Shown here: in pieces, positions 32,235-40,028 of the stretch
How positions within the stretch are numbered: position 1 is the stretch's first letter
Layout: each line of letters starts with the position of its first letter
Assembly: GCF_013302895.1 (NCBI RefSeq)
Contig: NZ_VJOK01000001.1
Location: 6,706,488 to 6,760,442 of the forward strand
Reading direction: 5' to 3'
DNA from: Streptomyces albus subsp. chlorinus
GTDB lineage: Bacteria > Actinomycetota > Actinomycetes > Streptomycetales > Streptomycetaceae
DNA length: 53,955 bases
Notes under the pieces: model-generated
Databases searched by the model: none
What the model saw: only the letters and a program-made list of their open reading frames with translations
What the model was told of the DNA's origin: nothing
Made by a program: the position numbers and the translations under genes

Positions 32235-33731
32235 TCAGTGCGTGGACTCGAGGACGGCCTCCGGCCGGCCCTCGCTGTCCCGGCGCCGGGAGAAGAGGGC
32301 GACGGCCACCGCACCGGCGAGGAGGATGCCGAAGGCGACCCACAGCGCCACCGTGTATCCGTGCACGGTCCCGGCGTTGACGGATTCCGGGCCGGCCCCG
32401 TGCTCCTTGAGGTAGTCACCGGTGACGCTGGTAGCGATCGAGTTGAGCAGAGCGGTACCGAACGCGGCGCCCACCTGCTGCACCGTGTTGTACGCGGCTG
32501 AGGCGACACCCGCCTCGGCGTGGCCCAGTTCCACCGTCGCCATGTTGGTCGCCGCCGCCAGCAGGCAGCCGAGTCCGAGCCCCGTCAGGATCATCGCGGG
32601 GGTCAGATAGACGAGGAAGACGTTGGAGCTGTCCACTTCCAGCTGGGTGAGGATCAGCATGCCGAGGGCGGAGGAGAGCAGGCTGCCCGCGATCAGCACG
32701 TTCGCCGGGACGCGGCCGGTCAGCTTTCCGGCGATCAGCATCGCGCCGATGGTGGTGCACACGGCGTTCACCAGCAGCGTCATGCCCGCCTTGACGGGTG
32801 AGTAGCCGAGGATCGTCTGCGTGTAGTAGCTGACGAACAGGTAGAAGCCGAACATCGCGATGAACATCACGCACACGGAGACGAAGGCGACGCCCCGTGT
32901 GCGGTGGGCGAGGATGCGCAGCGGCAGCAGCGGGTGCCCCGTCCGGGCCTCGACCAGGACGAACAGCCCCAGCAGCACGATGCCGCCGATCAGCAGGGAG
33001 AGCACCTTCGGGTCGCCCCAGCCGTGCGGTTCGGCCTGGGTGAAGCCGTAGACCAGGCAGACGAGGCCGGCGACGCTGAGCAGCACCCCGGGAAGGTCCA
33101 GGTGGCGCAGGGTGCCGCTGGGGCGGTCCCGGATGATGAACGGCACGCCCAGCAGGGCGAGGGCGGCCATCGGGACGTTGATGTAGAGGCACCAGCGCCA
33201 GTCGGTGTACTCGGTGAGCAGACCGCCGGCCACCACGCCCAGGGCCGCGCCGCCGGCGCCGACCCCGGCGAACACACCGAAGGCCTTCCCCCGTTCGCGC
33301 CCGTCGGTGAACGTCAGGATCAGCAGGGACAGCGCGGCCGGCGCCAGGAGGGCGGCGAAGACTCCCTGGCCCGCGCGGGCGGCGAACAGCATGCCCGCGG
33401 AGTTCGCGGCTCCGCCGAGCGCGGAGGTCACGGCGAAGCCGATCAGGCTGAGGGTGAAGGAGCGGCGGTGGCCGAGGGCGCCGCACACCCGGCCGCCCAC
33501 GAGCAGCAGCCCGCCGAAGGCGAGGGCGTAGGCGGTGATGACCCAGTGCCGGTCGGCGTCCGACATTCCCAGGTCCTGCTGGGCCGAGGGAAGGGCGATG
33601 TTCACGATGGTCGCGTCCAGCACGACCATCAGCTGGGCCAGGCTCACGACGGGGAGGGCCCACCAGCGTTTCGGGGACTGAGCGGGGGGAGCCGGGGCTT
33701 CTTGCTTGATGTCTGTCACAGTCACTCGCAC
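32235..33731 (-). CDS. DHA2-family MFS drug exporter (14 TM)
   Basis: 498 aa, the length of EmrB/QacA proteins. TM1 carries VVSLAQLMVVLDATIVNIALP with the DHA2 motif D1 (LDATIVNIALP). The loop motif GGRVCGALGHRRSF is motif A, and FAGVGAGGAALGVVAGGLLTEY is motif C of proton antiporters. It would export the cluster product using the proton gradient. No ribosome-binding site precedes GTG 33731; in-frame GTG codons follow, so the start is approximate. A TetR gene is divergent 273 bases away and is the likely repressor. Confidence 0.88.
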   Translation of the reverse strand: MRVTVTDIKQEAPAPPAQSPKRWWALPVVSLAQLMVVLDATIVNIALPSAQQDLGMSDADRHWVITAYALAFGGLLLVGGRVCGALGHRRSFTLSLIGFAVTSALGGAANSAGMLFAARAGQGVFAALLAPAALSLLILTFTDGRERGKAFGVFAGVGAGGAALGVVAGGLLTEYTDWRWCLYINVPMAALALLGVPFIIRDRPSGTLRHLDLPGVLLSVAGLVCLVYGFTQAEPHGWGDPKVLSLLIGGIVLLGLFVLVEARTGHPLLPLRILAHRTRGVAFVSVCVMFIAMFGFYLFVSYYTQTILGYSPVKAGMTLLVNAVCTTIGAMLIAGKLTGRVPANVLIAGSLLSSALGMLILTQLEVDSSNVFLVYLTPAMILTGLGLGCLLAAATNMATVELGHAEAGVASAAYNTVQQVGAAFGTALLNSIATSVTGDYLKEHGAGPESVNAGTVHGYTVALWVAFGILLAGAVAVALFSRRRDSEGRPEAVLESTH

Positions 33732-34004
33732 TATGGTCGGGTGTCTCGAACGTTGGTCTAGTGACGAGTGACTCTACTACAACTCTGCGCAGCGGGACGT
33801 GACCAAAAGGGGGTGCGAAGCCTCTCCCCGGGCGGCCTGGAGAGCGTTGAAATGCCTGGTCAACAGGGGGGCGAAGATTTTTTCAAGAAGTAGGACTGCG
33901 GCTCGGTCCCGGTGCGCCGGTCACCTGGTACGGACCGGGGGCCAGGGCATGCGAGACTCCAGTGCACGCTCGGTGCGGCGTCTCGCGCCCTGGGATCGGG
34001 CCGC
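33732..34004. promoter_or_regulatory. divergent exporter / TetR control region
   Basis: Between two divergent starts. The AT-richer part 33725-33790 holds the direct repeat AGTGAC-GAGTGAC and on the minus strand TTGTAG with TAGACC 16 bases downstream, a possible exporter promoter. A regulator-binding site is expected but no clear dyad is visible. Confidence 0.4.
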
Positions 34005-34733
34005 GTGATTTCGGAGGTGAACGTCATCGCAGACAAAGAGCGCACGAAGAGCCGGTCCGGCGGCGGAGTCGGCAACGTCTGGCTGCGGGCCTCGCGGGAG
34101 AAACAGGGCGAACCCCCGTTGACGCGGGCGCGTATCGTCGACGCGGCCGTCGCGCTGCTGGACGACGAGGGCATGGGCCGGCTGACGATGCGACGGCTGG
34201 CCGAGCGCCTCCAGGTGGGTGCCACGACGCTGTACTGGCACGTGGCGACCAAGGACGACGTCGTCGATCTCGCCGTCGACGCCATCTTCGGCGAGACCCA
34301 GGTCCCCGACCGGCACGCCGACAGTCCGCGCGAGGACATCGCCACCCTCGTCGACGGCTGGCGCAAGGCCATGCTGCGGCACCCCTGGGCGGCCACCCTG
34401 CCCGCGCGCCAACGGCCGCTGATGGGGCCCAACTTCCTGGCGTGGATGGAGTTCCTGCAGTCCGCGCTGGTCCGTGCCGGGGTGACCGGCAAGCGGCTGC
34501 ACGCCGCGACCTGGGCGCTCTACAACCATGTGATGGGCGCCACCGCCGCCCAGTCCAGCCTCCAGCTCTCCGCCGAGGAGACCCGGTTGGGGCAGGAGTA
34601 CCTGGAGAACAGGCGCGAGCGGTACCCGACCGTCGCCGCGAACAACTACATCGCCGACGACGACTGGGACGCCAACTTCTCGCTCGGGCTGGAGTTCCTG
34701 CTCGACGGGATCGAGGCGGGCTCCCGGCCCTGA
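34005..34733 (+). CDS. TetR/AcrR-family regulator with TetR_C-type ligand domain
   Basis: About 242 aa. The DNA-binding helix-turn-helix is ARIVDAAVALLDDEGMGRLTMRRLAERLQVGATTLYWHVATKDD across residues 42-84, followed by the TetR_C_1-like ligand domain (TLVDGWRKAMLRHPWAATLP). YWH rather than YRH is typical of tetracycline-repressor-like members. The start is uncertain: GTG 34005 and GTG 34017 have no ribosome-binding site, while a perfect GGAGGTGA at 34013-34020 precedes GTC/ATC codons (ATC at 34026). Divergent from the exporter, so it probably represses it until the product binds. Confidence 0.83.
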   Translation: MISEVNVIADKERTKSRSGGGVGNVWLRASREKQGEPPLTRARIVDAAVALLDDEGMGRLTMRRLAERLQVGATTLYWHVATKDDVVDLAVDAIFGETQVPDRHADSPREDIATLVDGWRKAMLRHPWAATLPARQRPLMGPNFLAWMEFLQSALVRAGVTGKRLHAATWALYNHVMGATAAQSSLQLSAEETRLGQEYLENRRERYPTVAANNYIADDDWDANFSLGLEFLLDGIEAGSRP

Positions 34734-34874
34734 CACCCGGCGCCGGGGCCGGGGCAGGGTCCGGTTCCGCCGGCGAGGATGCCGCGCGGGGCCCGGTTGG
34801 CCGCCGGGTCCCGGCTCTGGCACGATGGGCAAGCGGAACCCTGTTCCGTAGGCGAGACGGCGGAGGGAGCGGCG

Positions 34875-35465
34875 GTGCACGGGAGCGACGAGGGCGCGGG
34901 TCCCGCGGCCAGGTCCAAGCGGGCGGACGCCCGGCGCAACCAGGAGACCCTGCTCGACGCGGCCGCCGCGGTGTTCGTCACGTCGGGCGTGGAGGCGCCG
35001 GTACGCGACATCGCGGCCGAGGCCGGCGTCGGGGTCGGCACGATCTACCGCCACTTCCCCACCCGCGCCGACCTCATCATCGCCGTCTACCGGCACCAGA
35101 TCGAGGCCTGCGCCGAGGCCGGGCCGGCTCTGCTGGAGAGCGGCGCGACCCCGTACGCCGCGCTGCGGCAGTGGATCGACCTGTTCGTCGATTTCCTGGT
35201 CACCAAGCACGGACTCGCCGCCGTGCTGCAGTCCGACCAGGCCGGCTTCGATACGCTGCACGCCTCCTTCCTGGACCGCCTCGTGCCGGTGTGCGCCCAA
35301 CTCCTCGACGCCGCGGCCGACTCCGGCGAGATCCGCGCGGGCCTAGGGGCCTACGAACTGATGCGCGGCGTCGGCAACCTGTGCATCGGCGCGGACACCG
35401 ACCCCCGCTACGACGCCCGCCGGCTGGTCGCTCTCCTCATCGCGGGACTGCGCCGAGCGGACTGA
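34875..35465 (+). CDS. TetR-family regulator
   Basis: 196 aa. The helix-turn-helix is at residues about 17-62 (NQETLLDAAAAVFVTSGVEAP, VGVGTIYRHFPTRADL), and the C-terminal ligand domain is of the SbtR-like type (LVTKHGLAAVLQ). GTG 34875 has GGAGGGAG with a 5-base spacer. A perfect 14-bp palindrome, CCTGCCTAGGCAGG (35478-35491), lies 13 bases after the stop. No target gene is adjacent in the same direction, so its regulon is unknown. Confidence 0.83.
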   Translation: MHGSDEGAGPAARSKRADARRNQETLLDAAAAVFVTSGVEAPVRDIAAEAGVGVGTIYRHFPTRADLIIAVYRHQIEACAEAGPALLESGATPYAALRQWIDLFVDFLVTKHGLAAVLQSDQAGFDTLHASFLDRLVPVCAQLLDAAADSGEIRAGLGAYELMRGVGNLCIGADTDPRYDARRLVALLIAGLRRAD

Positions 35466-35581
35466 CTCCCTGCCTCCCTGCCTAGGCAGGCGCTCCGCCT
35501 CCGGTGGCCCGCGCCCGTCGCCGACGGATCGACGAGACACGGCACTTCGCACGGGCTACGAGGTGCGACACCTCGCGTCGG

Positions 35582-35660
35582 CACGAGATGCGTCACTCCG
35601 TACCGGTCACGAGGCGCGGCAACTCCGTACCGGTCACGAGGTGCGTCACTCCGTACCGGT
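35582..35660. repeat. three tandem 26-27 bp repeats (CACGAG...CTCCGTACCGGT)
   Basis: Units at 35582-35607, 35608-35634 and 35635-35660 each start CACGAG and end CTCCGTACCGGT; more degenerate relatives precede at about 35540-35580. It lies just after the 3' end of a small membrane-protein gene read leftward. There are no unique spacers. Confidence 0.75.
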
Positions 35661-35688
35661 CATGGACGGTGCAGCTTGGCCCGTCCCG

Positions 35689-35949
35689 TCACGAGCCGCG
35701 CCCCGCCCGCTTCTCGCGGTGGCGGCGACGCGCCGCCGCACCCAGCAGGGCGACGCCCGCCACCCCGACCACCAGGGTTCCCCAGACGGGCACATGGGCG
35801 GCCCGCAGGAGACCGGAGACCCCGAAGCTGGTGTCCCACCCGGCCTCCGTGACGGCGGATCCGAAGCCCTGGACGACCAGGATCGCGCCGAACAGCCACA
35901 GCAGCCCCTGTACCGAGTCGCTGCCCGCCCCTTTGGTCTGCTTTGCCAT
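35689..35949 (-). CDS. small two-TM membrane protein
   Basis: 86 aa. Two hydrophobic helices are evident (LLWLFGAILVVQGFGSAV at 17-34 and VPVWGTLVVGVAGVALLGAA at 53-72), with a positively charged C-terminus RRRHREKRAGRGS. ATG 35949 has AGGAGGGG upstream. It is divergent from a TetR gene across a region with two operator-like palindromes, so it is the most likely target of that regulator. Function unknown. Confidence 0.75.
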   Translation of the reverse strand: MAKQTKGAGSDSVQGLLWLFGAILVVQGFGSAVTEAGWDTSFGVSGLLRAAHVPVWGTLVVGVAGVALLGAAARRRHREKRAGRGS

Positions 35950-35988
35950 GAACGGAATACCCCTCCTGTGATGTGCCCGCGCCGTTCC

Positions 35989-36002
35989 GATGCGGTCGCA
36001 TC
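35989..36002. promoter_or_regulatory. palindromic operator 1 of the TetR / membrane-protein pair
   Basis: GATGCG-GT-CGCATC is a perfect dyad 40 bases upstream of the membrane-protein start. It shares the GATGC/GCATC arms with operator 2, 38 bases away centre to centre. Confidence 0.7.
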
Positions 36003-36026
36003 ACATCGTGCGGGAGATCCGGATAT

Positions 36027-36040
36027 GATGCAAGTGCATC
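36027..36040. promoter_or_regulatory. palindromic operator 2 of the TetR / membrane-protein pair
   Basis: GATGCA-AG-TGCATC is a perfect dyad 24 bases before the TetR start. The two operators are themselves embedded in a larger inverted repeat: GTTCCGATGC (35984-35993) versus GCATCGGAAC (36036-36045). Confidence 0.72.
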
Positions 36041-36063
36041 GGAACCTGGGGAGGAGCGGGAAC

Positions 36064-36681
36064 GTGCCCAGACAGGTCGACTACGAGGAACGCCGCCGGC
36101 GGATCGCCGAGAGCGTCTGCACCCTGATCGCCCGCTCCGGCATGGACGCGGTCAGCCTCCGGGACGTGGCCGCAGAGGCGGAGGTGTCCATGGGCGCCGT
36201 CCAGCGCTGCTTCCGCACCAAGGAGGACATGCTGCTGTTCGCACTGGAGCACATCTCCCAGGGCGTGACCGAGCGTGCCAACCAGCGCATCGCCGCCGCC
36301 TCCGACCCGCGGTCCGCCTCCACCCTGCTGTCCCACACGCTGGCCGAACTCGCGCTGCTGGACGAGGAGTCGAGGACTCACGCACACGCCTGGCTGGCCT
36401 TCACCGCACACGCCCCGGCCAGTGCGAAGCTGGCCGCCGTCCTGCGGGACACCTACGCCAAACTCGACGACCTCCTGTGCTGGCTCATCCGCTACGGACA
36501 GGACACCCGGGAGATCCCCCCGCACATCGACCCCCGGCGCGAGGCCCGCACGCTGCTGGCCCTGGCGGAGGGGCTGACCGTCCACGTCCTGGCGGGCCAC
36601 CGCACCCCGGCCGAGGCCACGGCCGTCCTCCAGCGCCACACCGGCCCTCTGCTGCGGCACACCGCGCCCGGGGGAGACTGA
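36064..36681 (+). CDS. TetR-family regulator (autoregulated, PksA/BetI-type)
   Basis: 205 aa. The N-terminus PRQVDYEERRRRIAESVCTLI and the helix-turn-helix SLRDVAAEAEVSMGAVQRCF are followed by KEDMLLFALEHI. The C-terminal domain resembles BetI-like TetR_C_6 (AFTAHAPASAKLAAVLRDTY). GTG 36064 is chosen because GGAGG lies 10 bases upstream and the upstream in-frame sequence runs through the operator. It should bind the GATGC-N4-GCATC palindromes and repress itself and the divergent membrane protein. Confidence 0.82.
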   Translation: MPRQVDYEERRRRIAESVCTLIARSGMDAVSLRDVAAEAEVSMGAVQRCFRTKEDMLLFALEHISQGVTERANQRIAAASDPRSASTLLSHTLAELALLDEESRTHAHAWLAFTAHAPASAKLAAVLRDTYAKLDDLLCWLIRYGQDTREIPPHIDPRREARTLLALAEGLTVHVLAGHRTPAEATAVLQRHTGPLLRHTAPGGD

Positions 36682-36851
36682 GACCGGCCGAACGGCCGTC
36701 CGCGGCCGGGGAACCGTCCGTACCCCGGGAACCGGCCATCAGTCCGGAAGCCGTCCGGCGGTCCGGGAACGACCCGCAGTCCCGGAACCGTTGGGCGGTC
36801 CGGGAACGTCCGGCAGCCCGGCAAGAGGGAGCGGGCCGGGCGGCGCCGGCC

Positions 36852-37937
36852 TCAGCGGGGCGTGGGGCTCGGTCCGGGCGTCGGCTCGGGGGTGGGCGGC
36901 GGCTGCGGGGTGGGCGTCGTGGGCGTGGGGTCCTTGTCCCAAGGGCGCAGCGGCATGGCGGAGTCGAGGAACACCCGGTTGCGCTTCGCCCACTCGGCCA
37001 TCGGGTTCTTCGGGGAGAGCGGCTCGTCCCTCGGCTTCTCGCGGAGCCGCCGCTCCCACTGTTCCAGGTCGCTGCCCTGGAACAGATGCGTGAGCGCCGG
37101 GACGTCGTAACGGATGTGGTATCGACCGTCGCGGTCCGCGCTGTCGGCGAAGGCCCCCATGATCGCGGCGATGTACGTGATCGACCCCTTGCTCGAACTG
37201 AGCAGGGCCTCACGCTCCGCCAGGCCCTGACGGGGAAGATAGCCGCGGTCCTCGACCTGCTTGACCAACGGGAAGTCCGTGTGCACCTTTCCCGGCCCGG
37301 TGGCCCACCGGGCGAACCGCTGATGTACCCGGCCGAGCCCGGACTTGGCCGGAATCGGATGACGGAACGGCTGCACGTTCTCCATCGCCTCCCAGGCGAT
37401 GGCGGCGGCGACGGCCTGCGGGGAGATGTTCCACTTCCGCGCCTCCTCGATGATCGTCTGCTTGTTCGTCTCGATCCAGCTGAGGACCGCGTCCTCCTCG
37501 CGGGAGAACGGTGTGCCGTCGGGCCGCAGCCGCCCGGGACGCGGCAGGAAGTTCGCGTTCCACAGCTCGTAGGAGAGGCGCGCCGGATCGGTGGGAGGCG
37601 GGGCACCGGGCCGAGGCGAGGGGGTGGCGGCCTCGCCCACCTCCCAGAACGTGCCGGACGGTGTGCGGTAGGGGGCGCCCCCGGAGCCCTCCTGCTGCAT
37701 CGCGTGCACCCGGCTCTGCCGCGCCTGGAGGTCGGTCGCCTGGGTGCGCACCCGCTGCGCGAGACCGCGCAGGCGCGTCGCGGGCGAGGTGTCGATGCCC
37801 ATCCTGTTCAGTTCGGCCCACAGATCCTGGGCGAGCTGCTCCAGCGCGGACGCGGCCCGCCCGTGGCTGCCCACCAGGTCGTCGAATACGGGCTGCTTGA
37901 TGCCGGAGAAGTTCGGGTCGGCCGTCGGATCGGTCAT
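36852..37937 (-). CDS. type VII-associated protein with lytic-transglycosylase-like domain and proline tail
   Basis: 361 aa. The first 110 residues are helical and WXG100/LXG-like in character (VFDDLVGSHGRAASALEQLAQDLW, TRLRGLAQRVRTQATDLQARQ, read in blocks). Residues about 160-320 hold a helical domain with ISPQAVAAAIAWEAMEN, in which the glutamate sits as in lysozyme-like transglycosylases, and SGLGRVHQRFARW. The C-terminus is a Pro/Thr repeat (TPTPQPPPTPEPTPGP). No Sec signal. It overlaps the WXG100 gene by 4 bases, so it is probably a type VII secretion substrate acting on the wall. The enzymatic call is tentative; I do not recognise a named family. Confidence 0.55.
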   Translation of the reverse strand: MTDPTADPNFSGIKQPVFDDLVGSHGRAASALEQLAQDLWAELNRMGIDTSPATRLRGLAQRVRTQATDLQARQSRVHAMQQEGSGGAPYRTPSGTFWEVGEAATPSPRPGAPPPTDPARLSYELWNANFLPRPGRLRPDGTPFSREEDAVLSWIETNKQTIIEEARKWNISPQAVAAAIAWEAMENVQPFRHPIPAKSGLGRVHQRFARWATGPGKVHTDFPLVKQVEDRGYLPRQGLAEREALLSSSKGSITYIAAIMGAFADSADRDGRYHIRYDVPALTHLFQGSDLEQWERRLREKPRDEPLSPKNPMAEWAKRNRVFLDSAMPLRPWDKDPTPTTPTPQPPPTPEPTPGPSPTPR

Positions 37938-38176
37938 GGCTTCCTCGGCAGTGACCGGAGCTTCGCCTCGGCGGCGTGCACCGCCTGGGTCAACTGGTCC
38001 CATAACTCCCGGCGTTGCGCCTGTACGTCGTCATGGAACCGGCGGCCGGCCGGACCGACCCAGGCGTCGTCGTCCATCGCCCGGCAGGACGCGTCCAGCG
38101 CGTGCCAGTACGTGTCCGAGAGCCGCTGGATCCGGTTCACGGCCTCCTGCGCGGCACCGAAGTCGAGATCGGTCAT
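37934..38176 (-). CDS. WXG100-like small helical protein
   Basis: 80 aa. A two-helix hairpin with WVGPAGRRFHDDVQ near residue 40, corresponding to the W-x-G turn of ESAT-6-like proteins (here W-V-G). Length and helix pattern (AVNRIQRLSDTYWHALDASC, LWDQLTQAVHAAEAKLRSL) fit the family. The ATG at 38176 is preceded by GGGAGACGG. It is immediately coupled to the 361-aa putative effector, the usual chaperone/partner-effector layout of type VII substrates. No ESX machinery is in the window. Confidence 0.72.
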   Translation of the reverse strand: MTDLDFGAAQEAVNRIQRLSDTYWHALDASCRAMDDDAWVGPAGRRFHDDVQAQRRELWDQLTQAVHAAEAKLRSLPRKP

Positions 38177-38573
38177 GGCTGCCGTCTCCCGGGAGTGGAA
38201 CCGGCGGAACACGCCCCGGCACCCTGCGCCTTCCCAGCGGGTGCACCGGCGACCCGGGCCCCCGAGGGGCGCGTTCCCGCTGGAGCAGCCTCTCCGCACC
38301 GGGCCGCTGGCCCCGACCGTTGCCACACCGGCATTCCGTCCCCCTTCGACCGCGACCCGGGCCCGTCGCCCGGCCCCGCCCGCCCCCGCTCACGCGTCGC
38401 ACGGCGGTCTGCCCCCTGAGCGCCGCCCCGCCACGCCGTGTCCGCCACCGACACCGTCACCGCGCCGCCGCTCGCCGGCCGGCCGCGGTACCGGCCTGTG
38501 CGGTATTCAACCCCGGATCGGTCCACCGCGACAGCTCCGTGCACCGGCGAGCGAGAGGGAACGGGCCGGTCGT
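38177..38573. other. gene-poor spacer
   Basis: Nothing convincing is encoded in these 397 bases between the WXG100 gene start and the NUDIX gene end. Open frames are shadows with proline/arginine bias. It must contain the promoter of the WXG100-effector pair. Confidence 0.5.
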
Positions 38574-39071
38574 CTACGCGGGCCCCGACTGTTCGAGGTA
38601 CGCCGCCACGCCGGTGCGGCGGGCCTGCGCGGTCACGGCCAGCAGGCGGAAGGAGAACGCCGGCATCACCGTCCGCCACTCCTCCACCGACCGGACGGCG
38701 ACCTCGGTGTGCTCTTCCGGGTCCAGCACGATGCTGTCGATCAGTTCGCGGCTGAGCCGGCCACCGTCGAAGACGAAACCGACCTTGTGGGTGCTCCAGT
38801 TGCCGAGCGGAGGAAGGAAGTGCACAGCCAGCAGCCGCGGTTCACCGGCGACGTGCAGCCCGGTCTCCTCCTCGCACTCGCGCACCGCGCACTCCCACGG
38901 CGTCTCGCCCGGGTCCATGTTCCCGCCGGGCCACTGCCACACCGCCGGATTCCGGACGGAGCGCAGCTGAAGGGGGCGGTCGGCCTCGTCGGTGACGTAG
39001 AGGCAGCCGTAGACGGTGGCCTTGGGCAGAGTGGCCAGGTACTGCGCGGGCGGCAGCCAGGTTCCGCTCAC
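38574..39071 (-). CDS. NUDIX hydrolase
   Basis: 165 aa. The Nudix box is recognisable near residues 49-71: GGNMDPGETPWECAVRECEEETGL followed by HVAGEP, matching GX5EX7REUXEEXGU closely (read in two blocks). It hydrolyses nucleoside diphosphates linked to another moiety. The GTG start overlaps the stop of the upstream methyltransferase gene by 4 bases, so they are translationally coupled. The substrate is not predictable. The C-terminal half (ELIDSIVLDPEEHTEVAVRSVEEW) is typical of small-molecule Nudix enzymes. Confidence 0.87.
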   Translation of the reverse strand: MSGTWLPPAQYLATLPKATVYGCLYVTDEADRPLQLRSVRNPAVWQWPGGNMDPGETPWECAVRECEEETGLHVAGEPRLLAVHFLPPLGNWSTHKVGFVFDGGRLSRELIDSIVLDPEEHTEVAVRSVEEWRTVMPAFSFRLLAVTAQARRTGVAAYLEQSGPA

Positions 39072-39910
39072 GCCGTCTCCCGTGCGCGAGAGCCGTCGCC
39101 GCGCCTGTCCGGGCGCGACACGGCACGCGGCGACCGCCGGACGGGATCCGACACCGGCGCTCCCGGCGCCCGCTGCTCCGGCACCGGCTCGCCCGCTTCC
39201 GCGGCCGGCCTCGGCGGGACGACCGCCGGTCGTCCCGCGACAGCCGCTGGATGGACCCGCCCGTGCGCGTCGGTGACCACGGCGCACGCCCCGGCCACCG
39301 CGTGCGGGCCCAGCCGTCCGGGCTTCTCGACGGCGGGGGGCGCGGTGCGCGGATGTCGCAGCACGAGGACGGCCAGCCCCTCGGCGTCGTACCGTTCCAC
39401 CTCCTCCCAGCTCTCGGCCAGCAGTTCGATCTCGTCCTCGTCCAAGGCGACGTTCCGCCGCTCCTCCGGTGTGTTCGCGGCGACGGGAGTGATCACCACG
39501 ACGGCCCCGCCGGTTCGCAACCGGGCGCCGAGGCCGCGCATGGCCCGGGTGCGGTCCCGCAGGAAGGGGTACACCAGACGGAGCGTGATCACCTCGTAGC
39601 CGTCCCCGGCGAGCACCTCCGTGCCCTCCTGCTCGATGTCCAGGCACAGCCACCGGATCCGCCCGGCACCCCGTCGTTCCCTCCGGGCACGGACGAGAGC
39701 ACCCTCGGCGAAATCGACGGCGTCGACGGCATACCCCTGTTCCGCGAGGAAGACGGCGAGCTCCCCGGTGCCACAGCCGACATCGAGGGCGCGCCCTCCG
39801 CCGGGTGCCGGCACACGCTGGGCGAGCAGGGACCGCTCCACCTCACCGAGGGGGCGGAAGCGGCGGCCGTCGAGGTGGTGCCGGGACCAGTCGGCCGGGA
39901 CGTACACCAC
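39068..39910 (-). CDS. class I SAM methyltransferase with Pro/Ala-rich C-terminus
   Basis: 280 aa. Motif I ALDVGCGTGELAVFLAEQGY near residues 41-60, motif II VDAVDFAEGALVRARR and motif III/IV VITLRLVYPFL are clear. The last 70 residues are low-complexity Pro/Ala/Arg. In similar genes this region is a linker; here it may be nonhomologous. GTG 39910 (Met-Val-Tyr) with AAGGAG 7 bases upstream. Coupled to the NUDIX hydrolase. Substrate unknown. Confidence 0.8.
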   Translation of the reverse strand: MVYVPADWSRHHLDGRRFRPLGEVERSLLAQRVPAPGGGRALDVGCGTGELAVFLAEQGYAVDAVDFAEGALVRARRERRGAGRIRWLCLDIEQEGTEVLAGDGYEVITLRLVYPFLRDRTRAMRGLGARLRTGGAVVVITPVAANTPEERRNVALDEDEIELLAESWEEVERYDAEGLAVLVLRHPRTAPPAVEKPGRLGPHAVAGACAVVTDAHGRVHPAAVAGRPAVVPPRPAAEAGEPVPEQRAPGAPVSDPVRRSPRAVSRPDRRGDGSRARETA

Positions 39911-40028
39911 GGTGCTGCTCCTTCGGAGAGGACCCCGGGCGAGGGGCCGTGTCCACCGTCATACCCATGCCGGCAGGACGGGACAGGCGCTTTTCCACGC
40001 GAGCCGTGCCGCCCGGCGGCAGGCGGCG

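Noticed and set aside
35582..35660. CRISPR array
   Set aside because: Units are directly adjacent, with no spacers and no cas genes nearby.
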